Notes under the pieces: generated by a model
Told to the model about the DNA's origin: nothing
What the model saw: only the letters and a program-made list of their open reading frames with translations
Databases searched by the model: none
Shown: piece after piece, positions 1 to 8,766 of the stretch
Layout of the letters: each line of letters opens with the position of its first letter
Numbering within the stretch: the stretch's first letter is position 1
DNA from: an uncultured Roseburia sp.
GTDB taxonomy: Bacteria > Bacillota > Clostridia > Lachnospirales > Lachnospiraceae
Assembly (NCBI GenBank): GCA_947174805.1
Contig: CAMWKH010000002.1
Coordinates: 1-64,000 of the forward strand
Length of the DNA stretch: 64,000 nt
Direction of reading: 5' to 3'
Made by a program: the position numbers and the translations under genes

Positions 1-7
1 CTTTAAT

Positions 8-36
8 AGATTATCACATCTTTCGCTGTCTGTCAA
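8..36 (-). promoter_or_regulatory. Sigma-A promoter firing left out of the window
   Basis: Read on the minus strand there is TTGACA (31-36), exactly 17 bases, then TAATCT (8-13). Transcription would start at about position 1 and leave the window, so the target is not visible. The near-consensus hexamers suggest a strong promoter. The AT-rich stretch between here and radA (37-251) shows no other gene or clear terminator. Confidence 0.65.
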
Positions 37-251
37 CAACTTTTTTAATTTTTTAAAGAAATTTTGAAGTACATTATTCTCTCTATTTTGACGCTTTTCA
101 GTGCCAACTTGTACATATTAGCATGTTTTAATTCATATGTCAACTACTTTTCGACATTTTTTCTATTTTTTTATACCTTTTGTAAGAACCGCAGCATAGG
201 AGCCAATGTTTGTGTATTGAACGCCTATGAAAAAATAAGAAAGGTAACCTG

Positions 252-1610
252 TCATACCGCCTTGTCAATGGCATCTTTGATACTTTTCACGCCGATAAGT
301 TCAATTCCCTGTATTGCCTTTAAAGATTTCAAAGACACTTCCGGCAGAATACATGTGGTAAATCCCAGCTTTTTTGCCTCTAATATCCTCTGCTCCGCCA
401 TATTTACTGCCCGGACTTCCCCGCTTAATCCTACTTCTCCAAAACAAATAGTTTTTTCGTCAACCGGGCGGTTCTTATAACTGGAAACTAATGCCAGCAC
501 GATCCCAAGGTCAATGGCGGGCTCATTCATCTTTATTCCTCCGGCAATATTCACATAGGCATCGCAAGCCCCCATTTGCAGCCCTGCCCGCTTTTCCAAA
601 ACAGCCATCAAAAGATTAACCCTGTTAAAATCCGTTCCCGCCGCAGTTCTCCTTGGAATTCCAAAATTGCTGTGACACACTAATGCCTGAACCTCTAAGA
701 GAATGGGCCTTGTCCCCTCTATGGAACAGGCCACCACAGAGCCGCTGGCCCCTTCTGGTTTTCCCCCCAGCATAAACTCAGAAGGGTTTATTACTTCCTC
801 AAGACCGCTTCCCCGCATTTCAAAAACCCCAATCTCATTTGTGGAGCCAAAACGGTTTTTTACCCCCCGCAAAATCCGGTAAGCCGCATGCCTGTCTCCT
901 TCAAAGTAAAGCACCGTATCCACCATATGCTCCAGCACCCTGGGGCCTGCCACCACACCTTCTTTTGTCACATGTCCGATGATGAAAAATGTAATCCCAA
1001 GCCCCTTGGCCATTTTAAGAAGGCTTCCGGTGGTCTCCCTCACCTGGGAAACGCTCCCGGGAGCGGAGGACACATTTTCATTGTACATAGTCTGAATGGA
1101 ATCGATAACCACCATTTTGGGCATATCCCGTCTCACAATCTCCTCAATGGCCTCAAGGTTTGTCTCGCAGAGCAAAGATAAAGATTCCCCAAACTCTCCG
1201 ATACGCTCCGCCCGAATTTTTATCTGCTGAAGGGATTCCTCCCCGGATACATAGAGTATACTGATATCCTTTGCCGCCAGATTTTTACAGACCTGGAGCA
1301 AAAGCGTGGATTTCCCGATTCCAGGATCTCCACCCACCAAAACCATGGAGCCTGTTACCATCCCTCCTCCTAGCACCCTGTCCAACTCCGCTATATCGGT
1401 ACACGTCCTCTCCTCTCTTGCCATTTCTATGTCTTTTAATTTTGTAGCTTTTGCCCTGCCCTCACTGCGGGGAGAAGAAGCGGATTTCTTTTTTGACACC
1501 GTCTCCTCCACCATTGTATTCCACTCTTTGCAGGCGGGGCACTGTCCCATCCATTTTCCAGACTCCGCTCCGCAGGACTGGCAGAAATACATAATTTTTT
1601 CTTTTGCCAT
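252..1610 (-). CDS. radA: DNA repair protein RadA (Sms)
   Basis: RadA is a RecA-like, hexameric DnaB-type ATPase that extends branches during recombination and helps process stalled forks. The 452-residue protein has the family order: an N-terminal zinc finger (Cys10, Cys13, Cys24, Cys27), a P-loop GGDPGIGKST at 93-102, the RadA-specific KNRFG motif near residue 255, and a C-terminal Lon-protease-like domain. Length is normal. The start is supported by GGGAGAG six bases upstream. In Bacillus radA lies directly downstream of clpC; here one small gene (1738-2151) separates them. A hairpin at 1685-1725 lies between that gene and radA, so radA may have its own promoter. Confidence 0.97.
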   Translation of the reverse strand: MAKEKIMYFCQSCGAESGKWMGQCPACKEWNTMVEETVSKKKSASSPRSEGRAKATKLKDIEMAREERTCTDIAELDRVLGGGMVTGSMVLVGGDPGIGKSTLLLQVCKNLAAKDISILYVSGEESLQQIKIRAERIGEFGESLSLLCETNLEAIEEIVRRDMPKMVVIDSIQTMYNENVSSAPGSVSQVRETTGSLLKMAKGLGITFFIIGHVTKEGVVAGPRVLEHMVDTVLYFEGDRHAAYRILRGVKNRFGSTNEIGVFEMRGSGLEEVINPSEFMLGGKPEGASGSVVACSIEGTRPILLEVQALVCHSNFGIPRRTAAGTDFNRVNLLMAVLEKRAGLQMGACDAYVNIAGGIKMNEPAIDLGIVLALVSSYKNRPVDEKTICFGEVGLSGEVRAVNMAEQRILEAKKLGFTTCILPEVSLKSLKAIQGIELIGVKSIKDAIDKAV

Positions 1611-1684
1611 ATATACTCTCCCTTTTTATATTCATACTTCTTCAGACTGTCCGCCGGGCCGGGCGTATGCCGCTGACGCCCGTG

Positions 1685-1725
1685 TGCATAAAATATCCCA
1701 GCGCTATGTTCGCTGGGATATCACA
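1685..1725 (-). terminator. Hairpin terminator after the 137-residue protein gene
   Basis: An 11-bp perfect stem (1693-1703 with 1711-1721, arms ATATCCCAGCG and CGCTGGGATAT) has a 7-base loop. On the minus strand it is followed by a short T-rich stretch (TTTATG). It sits right after the stop of the gene at 1738-2151, as an intrinsic terminator would, although the U-tract is weak. Confidence 0.6.
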
Positions 1726-1737
1726 TTTTATCATCAT

Positions 1738-2151
1738 CTACTTTTTGGTTATTGATACATGAGACGCCTTGCTGCCGTCCATTTCCACGCTGAAACTTAA
1801 TTTTCCGCCCAGATTGGTCTTCATCGTTCCCGCGTCTGTGTCGTCAATGGAAATGTCGTACTCCGTGCTCTCCTCAAGTTCCAAGGTAATCTGTACATCC
1901 TCAGGCCCCTCCACGGTAAATTCCACTTTAGACTCTGTGGCTTTAAATTCCTGCACTGCCGTGCCGGGTACAGATTCATAGACAAACATTCCATTTCGCT
2001 CCAATTTAGTAATTTCCCGAAAAGTTTTTACTTTGTACAAATCACCGCCGTGTTCAAAGTTATCCAGCTTTGCTTTGGAACTTAAACTATAATCCCCAAA
2101 ACTAATGGTTCCATCCGTCTCTGTACGTATCAATTCGCTAATTACAGACAT
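1738..2151 (-). CDS. Small conserved protein of unknown function between clpC and radA
   Basis: A 137-residue soluble protein with no signal peptide or membrane segment. It is acidic and rich in short alternating hydrophobic/polar stretches that suggest an all-beta fold; the second half has a repeated beta-strand look. I think it belongs to a family common in Clostridia that pipelines sometimes label endosialidase, but nothing in the sequence supports that enzyme activity. The start has a strong AGGAGG eight bases upstream. It is downstream of clpC in the same direction, 128 bp away, and has a hairpin terminator after it. Confidence 0.8.
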   Translation of the reverse strand: MSVISELIRTETDGTISFGDYSLSSKAKLDNFEHGGDLYKVKTFREITKLERNGMFVYESVPGTAVQEFKATESKVEFTVEGPEDVQITLELEESTEYDISIDDTDAGTMKTNLGGKLSFSVEMDGSKASHVSITKK

Positions 2152-2173
2152 TTTTATCCTCCTGTGCCATGTG

Positions 2174-2210
2174 CCCGCTGCATCTGCTAGACCCGAAGAA
2201 ATGCAGCCGG
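2174..2210 (-). other. Leader hairpin upstream of the 137-residue protein gene
   Basis: GCTGCAT (2177-2183) can pair with ATGCAGC (2201-2207), extended by two more G-C pairs. It lies in the 5' leader between clpC and the next gene. It could be mRNA structure or the end signal of clpC; there is no U-tract. Confidence 0.3.
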
Positions 2211-2279
2211 CTTCTGCTATCTTTTATGGCATTATTATACAATATCCTGTTTCTTTTTTCCAGATGCTTTATCGAAATT

Positions 2280-4742
2280 TTACGAAATCTTTTCTTTCTT
2301 CACAGTAAAGCAGATTTCCCCTTTCTTCATTCCCACGTCCACAAAATCCCCTTTTTTAATTTTGCCTTCCAAAATTTCTTCCGCCAGGGTATCCTCTATC
2401 TCGTTCTGGATTTTCCTGCGCAGGGGCCTTGCACCGTATTTGGGCTCATATCCTTTCTCCACAATGTACACTTTTACAGAATCTTTTATAGACAATGTGA
2501 TATTCATCTGGGCCTTACACCTCTCCACCAATGTCTGAGAAAGAATGGTGACAATTTTTTTCATATCATCTTTATCCAGGGAGCGGAACACAATGGTATC
2601 GTCAATACGGTTTAAAAACTCCGGTTTAAAAATCCGCTTAACCTCATCCATCACACCGGATTTCATATGCTCATAATTCTGCTTTTCATCTTCCCCTGCA
2701 CCAAATCCCAGCTTTTTCGGTGAGATAATGGCCTGAGCTCCCGCATTGGAAGTCATAATGATTATGGTATTTTTAAAATCCACTTTTCTTCCCTGGGAAT
2801 CCGTGATATGTCCGTCGTCCAGTACCTGGAGCAAAATGTTAAACACGTCAGGGTGGGCCTTTTCTATTTCATCAAAAAGAATAACAGAATAGGGGTTCCT
2901 CCGAACTTTCTCTGACAGCTGTCCCCCCTCGTCATGGCCTACATAACCGGGAGGTGAGCCAATCATCTTAGAGACACTGTGCTTCTCCATGTACTCAGAC
3001 ATATCCACCCGTATCATGGCCTGCTCATTTCCAAACATGGCATCCGCCAGAGCCTTTGTAATCTCTGTTTTCCCCACACCGGTAGGTCCCAGGAATAGAA
3101 AGGAGCCAATGGGGCGATTGGGATCTTTTAAGCCTACCCGCCCCCGGCGGACAGCTTTCGCCACAGCGGAAACAGCTTCCTCCTGTCCCACCACCCGCTT
3201 GTGGAGAGTTTTTTCCAGCCGCCGCAGTCTGACAGCCTCCCCTTCCTCCAGCTTTTTCACGGGGATTTTGGTCCAGCCGGAAACAATATCCGCCATTTCC
3301 TCCGGGCCCACAACCAGTTTCCTCCTTTTGGCATCTTTCTTATACTTTTTAATGAGCTTTTCGTATGTCTCCTCTAATTCCTGCTTTTCATTACTGATTT
3401 GTGATGCTTCCTCAATATTTCCTTCCATAAGAAGCCGCTCTAAATCACTGTCACACTGCTTCATCTTCTGCTCCAGCTCCTCTATCTGCCCTGGTACCCT
3501 GTATCCCCCCAGACGAACTTTCGAGGAAGCCTCATCCATTAAATCTATGGCTTTATCCGGCAAAAAACGGTCGTTGATATAGCGCATGGATAAATCCACC
3601 GCCGCCTCCAACCCATCATCGGTAATTTCCACCTGATGATGCTCTTCAAAGTGGCTTTTCAGCCCTTTCAAAATCTCAACTGCCTCTTCCCTGTCCGGTT
3701 CCTCCACAGTAACCGGTTGGAAACGCCTCTCAAGAGCCGCATCTTTTTCAATATGTTTCCGATATTCTTCAATGGTAGTTGCACCGATTAACTGGATTTC
3801 CCCTCTTGCCAGGGAGGGTTTTAAAATATTGGAGGCATCCAAAGCTCCCTCCGCCCCTCCAGCTCCAATAATTGTGTGAATCTCATCCACAAACAGAAGA
3901 ATATTTCCCGCATGAATCACCTCCCGAATCACGCGCTTAATCCTCTCCTCAAACTCTCCCCGGTACTTGGATCCAGCCACCATGCCGGACAAGTCCAGCG
4001 TGACCACACGCTTTTCCGCCACCGGGTCCGGTACAAGCCCCAGAACAATCCTCTGGGCCAGACCTTCCACAATAGCAGTTTTCCCCACACCGGGTTCCCC
4101 GATAAGACAGGGATTGTTTTTTCCTCTCCTGCTTAATATCTGAATCACTCTCTGAATTTCTTCGTTTCTCCCGATCACCGGGTCTAAGCGGTTTTCCGAA
4201 GCCAGTTTCGTCAAGTCTCTGGAATACTGGTCAAGCATAGGGGTACTTGTGGAATTTTTGCGTCTGTTAGGTTTTCCATTCTGAAACTCATCTTTATACT
4301 GTCCCGCATCTTCCCCCATGGCCACCAAAAGGTCTGCAAACAGCTTTTGAAAATTAACCCCAATGGTATTCATCAGTCTGGAAGCAGCACACTCGCTCTC
4401 TTTTATAATGGCAAAAAGCAGATGCTCTGTGCCAATCTCCCTGCTGGAAAAACGCTCTGCTTCCCTTCCTGCATTTTCCAGTATCTGCTGGGCCCTGGGG
4501 GTATATCCGTCCCGCTCCTCAAGAGCCGCTCCCCCTGCCGGAGCTATTAAATTTTCGATTAAGTCCAAAAGCTGCTCCGGGTCTACCCGGTTATCTGCCA
4601 GCACCCTGGCAGCCACCCCTGTACCTTCCTTTAACAAACCCAGGAGGATGTGCTCTGTACCCACATAATTGTGCTGTAACGACTTTGATGCCTTCTCTGC
4701 AAGCCTTAAAGCTTTTTTAGCTTTATTTGTGTATGCTCTCAT
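2280..4742 (-). CDS. clpC: ATP-dependent Clp protease ATPase subunit ClpC
   Basis: ClpC is the HSP100 unfoldase that feeds substrates into ClpP. The 820-residue protein shows the N-terminal Clp repeats (1-145), a first AAA+ module with Walker [11 protein letters not shown], a middle coiled region with a UVR-like segment (about 410-470) typical of ClpC, and a second AAA+ module with Walker [11 protein letters not shown]. The KKLGFG segment in the second module matches the ClpP-docking loop. In Bacillus clpC follows ctsR-mcsA-mcsB; none of those is here. Instead it follows a surface-protein gene by 33 bp and probably shares its promoter. No CtsR-type tandem heptamer was seen upstream. Confidence 0.97.
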   Translation of the reverse strand: MRAYTNKAKKALRLAEKASKSLQHNYVGTEHILLGLLKEGTGVAARVLADNRVDPEQLLDLIENLIAPAGGAALEERDGYTPRAQQILENAGREAERFSSREIGTEHLLFAIIKESECAASRLMNTIGVNFQKLFADLLVAMGEDAGQYKDEFQNGKPNRRKNSTSTPMLDQYSRDLTKLASENRLDPVIGRNEEIQRVIQILSRRGKNNPCLIGEPGVGKTAIVEGLAQRIVLGLVPDPVAEKRVVTLDLSGMVAGSKYRGEFEERIKRVIREVIHAGNILLFVDEIHTIIGAGGAEGALDASNILKPSLARGEIQLIGATTIEEYRKHIEKDAALERRFQPVTVEEPDREEAVEILKGLKSHFEEHHQVEITDDGLEAAVDLSMRYINDRFLPDKAIDLMDEASSKVRLGGYRVPGQIEELEQKMKQCDSDLERLLMEGNIEEASQISNEKQELEETYEKLIKKYKKDAKRRKLVVGPEEMADIVSGWTKIPVKKLEEGEAVRLRRLEKTLHKRVVGQEEAVSAVAKAVRRGRVGLKDPNRPIGSFLFLGPTGVGKTEITKALADAMFGNEQAMIRVDMSEYMEKHSVSKMIGSPPGYVGHDEGGQLSEKVRRNPYSVILFDEIEKAHPDVFNILLQVLDDGHITDSQGRKVDFKNTIIIMTSNAGAQAIISPKKLGFGAGEDEKQNYEHMKSGVMDEVKRIFKPEFLNRIDDTIVFRSLDKDDMKKIVTILSQTLVERCKAQMNITLSIKDSVKVYIVEKGYEPKYGARPLRRKIQNEIEDTLAEEILEGKIKKGDFVDVGMKKGEICFTVKKEKIS

Positions 4743-4775
4743 GTTTTTGCCTTTCTGTTGCTGTTAAAATATGTC

Positions 4776-6692
4776 TTACAAATCATTTAAATCCAGAAAT
4801 TCGATATCATCATCCTCTTTCTTTGCCGAGGGATGCTCCACCCTCTTTGGCTCTCTTTTCGGCTCCGGCTTCCTTGCCGGTTTCACCGGCTCAATTACCT
4901 CCCGCACCTGCCTTTCCTTTCTCTTTTGAACCGTGTGTTTTGAGAGAATGCTGGGTTCATCCTCAAATTCCGTCATAATCTCCTGTGTATCCCCGGCATA
5001 GAAGCTGGAAGAATCCTCATCCTCCTCCATCCTCACATAAGACCTGTCAGGTTTCTCCCTGACAGATTTCTCTCTCACTGGTTTTTCCCTGGACGGTTTT
5101 TCCCTCACAGGCTTTTCTCTCAAGGATTTTTCTCTGGACGGTTTTGCCCTTTTGGAAATATATTCTTCCTCATCATCCTCATATCTGTCCCTGTTATGAA
5201 GTATTATATTTAGAATTACAATCAATAATACCACCGTTACAAAAATCAGTACGGCTATCACCCTTCTGTCCTTTGTCTTTGTATCTTTATAGCGGGTGTT
5301 CAGTTCATTATAAGATTTTAAAAGGGTTTCATAATTAGCCGCCTCGTCCTCATCGCTGGCTGTCTCCGTATTCAGCCTCTGGTAAGTTCCCTGGGTTCTG
5401 TCAAACTGATACCAGCCGGCCACCCCTTCCGGGTCCATGCCGTATAAGAGATAGAAATCTGAGCCGGTACTTCCCTCCGGCATCTCTGTATCCCCCAGAT
5501 TCACAATCTCCACATCTTTGCCAAAATACTGGTAGGCCGGCACTGTGACATCCTGAATCACCACAGTGGTCTCCCTGTAATCGGTAGGGGGAACGGCTCC
5601 GTTTGGCACAACCATAAGGATGATAAAATGCTCCCCGGTCTGAAGCCGCACATAAGGGTAGAAATCGTCCCTGTCCGCATCATAGACAAAAAACTTTCCT
5701 TCCCCCGCATCATTGCTAAGGTAATACAATCCCATATGACCGCTCTCATAGGACAACCCCTTATGTTTCACGCCCTTGTACTCAAAGTTTGCAGAAGAAA
5801 ACCCTTCCGGTATTTCACTTTCGGGAAATTCGTCTACAATGTGATACGCCTGTCCATCTATTGTGATGGAATCTCCCCCCCCAGAAGTATCTGAAGGGTT
5901 CTCTTGGGGTGTCCCCTCCCCCTCTGACGGCTCTCCCTCATCCGTCTGGGGATTGTTGGAACTTGTGGCAACGGTATCGCTTTTTGTCACAGTAATTCTA
6001 TATGTGGCCGCTGTTCCGTTTTCTGCCTTCACCGTAATGGCAATCACATTTTCCCCCGTTTTCAACCCTGTATTCCCGGTGATGGACTCTACCTTCGCCT
6101 TACTGTTGGAAGTTACCGGGGTCACGGTAATATCACTCACATCACTGCCCACTGAGGCGGTATAATTTGTCACGCTGCCTTTGAATGCAGGTGAGAGTGT
6201 CCCGGCAGACAATTTTAAGGAAGAGAGTGAATTGTCCCCGGAAAGGGTTTTGTTTGACGTATCTGTCTCTTCGGATAAAGTGCCTGTGGACGGGGCACTT
6301 CCTGATACATTAATGTGTGCTCCCGCTGCCGTCACCCCGGTTCCCTCCGCTTTTACATAGGCATCCCCGGAAGAAACAGCCTTAAACTTCACGTCCACTG
6401 CGGAACCTGTAACCTTTACGGTACCCCCTCCTCCGCTGGCTCCTGTACCGCTGGCGCTCACATACTCAAGCTTGGAGGAGTCATAGGTTATCGTCATATC
6501 CGATGTGGCCTCCTCCCCTTCTTCATTGACCGCATATACGGTCACTGTCATGGTTTCCCCCGCTGACACGGAACTGCTGGAAACCGCAATGGACAAGGAA
6601 CCTGCCGCCAGAACCCTTGTCTGGCCTGTCAATAAAATAACCATGCATGTCCACACTGCTATTATAAGTTTAACTGTACTGAATTTTTTCAT
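4776..6692 (-). CDS. Membrane-anchored surface protein with cohesin-like and cadherin-like domains
   Basis: A 638-residue protein. Domain order: signal peptide (1-30); a cohesin-type beta-sandwich (about 31-125); a Thr/Ser linker; a cadherin-like beta-sandwich (about 155-240, with the SPAF..NYTASV and ENGTAATYRITV signatures); a Glu/Pro linker; an unrecognised extracellular domain (about 275-440); a coiled segment; one transmembrane helix (about 475-497); and a basic cytoplasmic tail with six or more REKP/REKS repeats ending in an acidic tip DDDIEFLDLNDL. The second Met is taken as start because GGAGGT lies just before it and the upstream ATG overlaps that site. Probably co-transcribed with clpC. 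The function is unknown; an envelope or division-associated role is only inference. Confidence 0.85.
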   Translation of the reverse strand: MKKFSTVKLIIAVWTCMVILLTGQTRVLAAGSLSIAVSSSSVSAGETMTVTVYAVNEEGEEATSDMTITYDSSKLEYVSASGTGASGGGGTVKVTGSAVDVKFKAVSSGDAYVKAEGTGVTAAGAHINVSGSAPSTGTLSEETDTSNKTLSGDNSLSSLKLSAGTLSPAFKGSVTNYTASVGSDVSDITVTPVTSNSKAKVESITGNTGLKTGENVIAITVKAENGTAATYRITVTKSDTVATSSNNPQTDEGEPSEGEGTPQENPSDTSGGGDSITIDGQAYHIVDEFPESEIPEGFSSANFEYKGVKHKGLSYESGHMGLYYLSNDAGEGKFFVYDADRDDFYPYVRLQTGEHFIILMVVPNGAVPPTDYRETTVVIQDVTVPAYQYFGKDVEIVNLGDTEMPEGSTGSDFYLLYGMDPEGVAGWYQFDRTQGTYQRLNTETASDEDEAANYETLLKSYNELNTRYKDTKTKDRRVIAVLIFVTVVLLIVILNIILHNRDRYEDDEEEYISKRAKPSREKSLREKPVREKPSREKPVREKSVREKPDRSYVRMEEDEDSSSFYAGDTQEIMTEFEDEPSILSKHTVQKRKERQVREVIEPVKPARKPEPKREPKRVEHPSAKKEDDDIEFLDLNDL

Positions 6693-6738
6693 ATTTACCT
6701 CCATAGAATTTCGGAATGGGAGTTAATAACCCAGTTTT

Positions 6739-6767
6739 ATTATAAAAAAACAAGTAAAACACGTCAA
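6739..6767 (-). promoter_or_regulatory. Sigma-A promoter of the surface protein-clpC transcript
   Basis: On the minus strand TTGACG (6762-6767), 17 bases, then TATAAT (6739-6744), about 47 bases before the start of the surface protein. As only 33 bp separate that gene from clpC, this is probably also the clpC promoter. Confidence 0.7.
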
Positions 6768-6848
6768 CCACTATCTTTCCTTTTTCACTGTTTCCTCACA
6801 ATATCTCTGCCGTTCCCGCCATACCAGTGCCCACAACAACAGCATCCA

Positions 6849-6885
6849 GCCCATTTATACCCGCTTTCGGCAAAGGGCTGGATGC
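6849..6885 (-). terminator. 12-bp hairpin after the ferritin-like gene
   Basis: AGCATCCAGCCC and GGGCTGGATGCT form a perfect 12-bp stem with a loop of about 19 bases. It follows the stop of the ferritin-like gene, but there is no U-tract on either side, so it may be an RNA-end or processing signal rather than a classical terminator. Confidence 0.4.
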
Positions 6886-6911
6886 TCTCCGTGGATGATA
6901 CATTTTATCCG

Positions 6912-7460
6912 CTAAACCTCATTTAACAGTGTCTGCAATATCATGATATGATATTCTTCGTCTTTGATTATTCTTGCCAGAGTGGCATTGACATATTTGT
7001 CATCTATCATGCGCATATGCATGGCATACTGCTCTATCGCCTTTTTTTCACCCTCAATGTCACCCTGCAGCATTGCCTTGAAGTTATCCGAAAGGGCAAG
7101 ATACTGAGGACTCCACATCCGTTTCCTGTTGTCGGGATATTTAGCCACAAAATCAACATTGCCTCCCAGCAAAACAATCATTTCCCCTAATTTCTGCAGA
7201 TGCATCATCTCTGCGACTGCAATTCCCAAAATGGTTTTTGCCGCAGAACATCTGACCCCGGAGATTCGGGTTTCATTGTTGATATATCGTGCAATCGTTG
7301 ACAGCTCTGACACAGCCCCGCAGTAATCCACGCTGAGCAAATTGGCATATGACAGATTCTTTTGGCCCACCATCATGGGCGGGTAGGGCAAATCCATCAT
7401 AATAGGGCTCACATCCCTAAAACTGCAGGTATTCTCTAAAGGACAAGAGTTTTCTTCCAT
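6912..7460 (-). CDS. Ferritin-like (rubrerythrin/manganese-catalase-type) protein
   Basis: A 182-residue protein that reads as a four-helix ferritin-like bundle. The metal-ligand pattern is visible: a Glu in SELSTIARYI on helix 1, EMMH on helix 2, EKKAIEQY on helix 3 and EEYH on helix 4. This is the ExxH arrangement of di-iron or di-manganese carboxylate proteins. There is no rubredoxin domain and no signal peptide. The N-terminus carries two Cys (Cys6, Cys12). It starts inside the end of the upstream HAD gene (25-bp overlap), with GGAGAG ahead of the ATG, so the two are translationally coupled. Likely roles are peroxide handling or metal storage, but the exact activity cannot be told. Confidence 0.75.
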   Translation of the reverse strand: MEENSCPLENTCSFRDVSPIMMDLPYPPMMVGQKNLSYANLLSVDYCGAVSELSTIARYINNETRISGVRCSAAKTILGIAVAEMMHLQKLGEMIVLLGGNVDFVAKYPDNRKRMWSPQYLALSDNFKAMLQGDIEGEKKAIEQYAMHMRMIDDKYVNATLARIIKDEEYHIMILQTLLNEV

Positions 7461-7831
7461 AATCCAATCTCTCCAAAATTTCTTTTCCTTATCATATGTT
7501 CCAGCTTTAAAAATGTTCTATGACAGCCGCAGCTCCTGTCGTCGATATACACATCCGCAAATATTTTCCTGGAGTCTGTGCCGTATTTCTCCAGTGTTTC
7601 CTCCACATTTTCATTTACCGCATCAAAGTAAAGCTGGCAGCCGGTACACCATGCCACAGCCTCCTCCAAAAGTTCCCCGCATCTGCAAGTCCAGAGTATC
7701 AACTGGCATCCCTCCGCCTTAAGTCTTTTTAAATAGGCAATCAACGGCAAATTGGGGGCACCTATCCCCGGATATTCATCGGCACACAAAGTACCGTCAA
7801 AATCTACTGCAATAATCCTTTTCTCTACCAT
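7436..7831 (-). CDS. HAD-like phosphatase, small
   Basis: A 131-residue protein with haloacid dehalogenase motif I (VDFDGTL, residues 8-14), motif II (LWTC) and a late acidic motif (DVYIDDR). It lacks a large cap domain, so it is a minimal HAD hydrolase; the substrate is unknown. The start chosen is the Met preceded by AGGAGGAG; an upstream in-frame Met (7891) has no ribosome binding site. It is coupled to the ferritin-like gene downstream and divergent from the gene at 8005. Confidence 0.7.
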   Translation of the reverse strand: MVEKRIIAVDFDGTLCADEYPGIGAPNLPLIAYLKRLKAEGCQLILWTCRCGELLEEAVAWCTGCQLYFDAVNENVEETLEKYGTDSRKIFADVYIDDRSCGCHRTFLKLEHMIRKRNFGEIGLWKKTLVL

Positions 7832-7946
7832 ATCTGGCTCCTCCTGATCTGCATCATTGCAGGGCACGTCTGCCCTGCGGAAACTTGACATTTGTTATAA
7901 CCACAGTATAGAAAATTCTCTGTACGATATGAGGGACAGTTTCAAG

Positions 7947-7975
7947 TTGTATTTTCCACAGAAATAAGATACAAT
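7947..7975 (+). promoter_or_regulatory. Sigma-A promoter for the orphan membrane protein
   Basis: TTGTAT (7947-7952), 17 bases, then TACAAT (7970-7975), about 30 bases before the TTG start at 8005. Confidence 0.6.
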
Positions 7976-8004
7976 GAAAAGATAAAAAAGGACGGTGATT
8001 AAAT

Positions 8005-8718
8005 TTGGAACAGGAAACAAAAGAAGATTTCAAAACATACATGAGAGAACAGGGGCGAGTGGAGAGAGATAAATTAAAGACCATGACGATAGGAGAAAAG
8101 GCAGATTATATCTGGACGTATTACAAAGCCCATATTATCATTGCCGCATTCCTAATCCTGTCTGCTGTCTCCCTTGCCTCCCATCTCTTAAAAGGCAGCC
8201 AGGAAAGTATCCTCTATTCCATGGTGATAAATTCCGACGTCTGGCAGACGGATGATTCCACCCCCCCAATCTATACGGATTTTATGGCGGAAAAAGGTTT
8301 TGATTCCAAAAAATACAAAGTGGATTACCATGCCGGACTGACAGTTGCCCTGAACGAAGAGGGGGAGGCAAAAGATTTACAGATGTTTTCTGTAGTCGCC
8401 ACCCTCCTTATGAGCGGCACGGTGGACCACATATTGACCGATGAGGACGTGGTGGTGATGCTTGGGGAAATCGGATATATTATGCCGATGGAAGAATATC
8501 TTCCCCAGGAAAAAATTGCAGAGTATGACAGGGAGGGCAAAATCATCTACGGCACACACCCAGATACGAAAAAAGAGACTGCCTTCGGCCTGTCCTTAGG
8601 GGAAAGCCAGCGGATAAAACAGGCGGGACTGTTTTCCTTTTCCCCGGCCTACGCCATGATTTATGCAGCTCCCCACCTGGAAAATTCCATAGATTTTCTA
8701 TTTTTTCTGGAACCATAG
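8005..8718 (+). CDS. Single-pass membrane protein of unknown function
   Basis: A 237-residue protein whose reading frame opens with TTG at 8005; the next Met codon is at 8041. A charged N-terminal stretch is followed by one transmembrane helix (about residues 43-62) and an extracytoplasmic domain of about 170 residues. I do not recognise the family. It is the only plus-strand gene between the left edge and 50.7 kb. It has its own promoter (7947-7975) and faces the chemoreceptor gene tail to tail. The ribosome binding site (AAGGACGGTGA) is moderate. Confidence 0.6.
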   Translation: MEQETKEDFKTYMREQGRVERDKLKTMTIGEKADYIWTYYKAHIIIAAFLILSAVSLASHLLKGSQESILYSMVINSDVWQTDDSTPPIYTDFMAEKGFDSKKYKVDYHAGLTVALNEEGEAKDLQMFSVVATLLMSGTVDHILTDEDVVVMLGEIGYIMPMEEYLPQEKIAEYDREGKIIYGTHPDTKKETAFGLSLGESQRIKQAGLFSFSPAYAMIYAAPHLENSIDFLFFLEP

Positions 8719-8740
8719 GCAGTGTCCCTCACCTTTGCAT

Positions 8741-8766
8741 AAAAAAGCGGGAGATTACTCTCCCGC
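8741..8766 (-). terminator. Terminator of the chemoreceptor gene
   Basis: GCGGGAGA and TCTCCCGC form an 8-bp perfect stem with a 4-base loop, followed on the minus strand by six T. The TAA stop of the chemoreceptor gene falls inside the hairpin, so ribosomes finishing translation would cover it. Confidence 0.85.
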
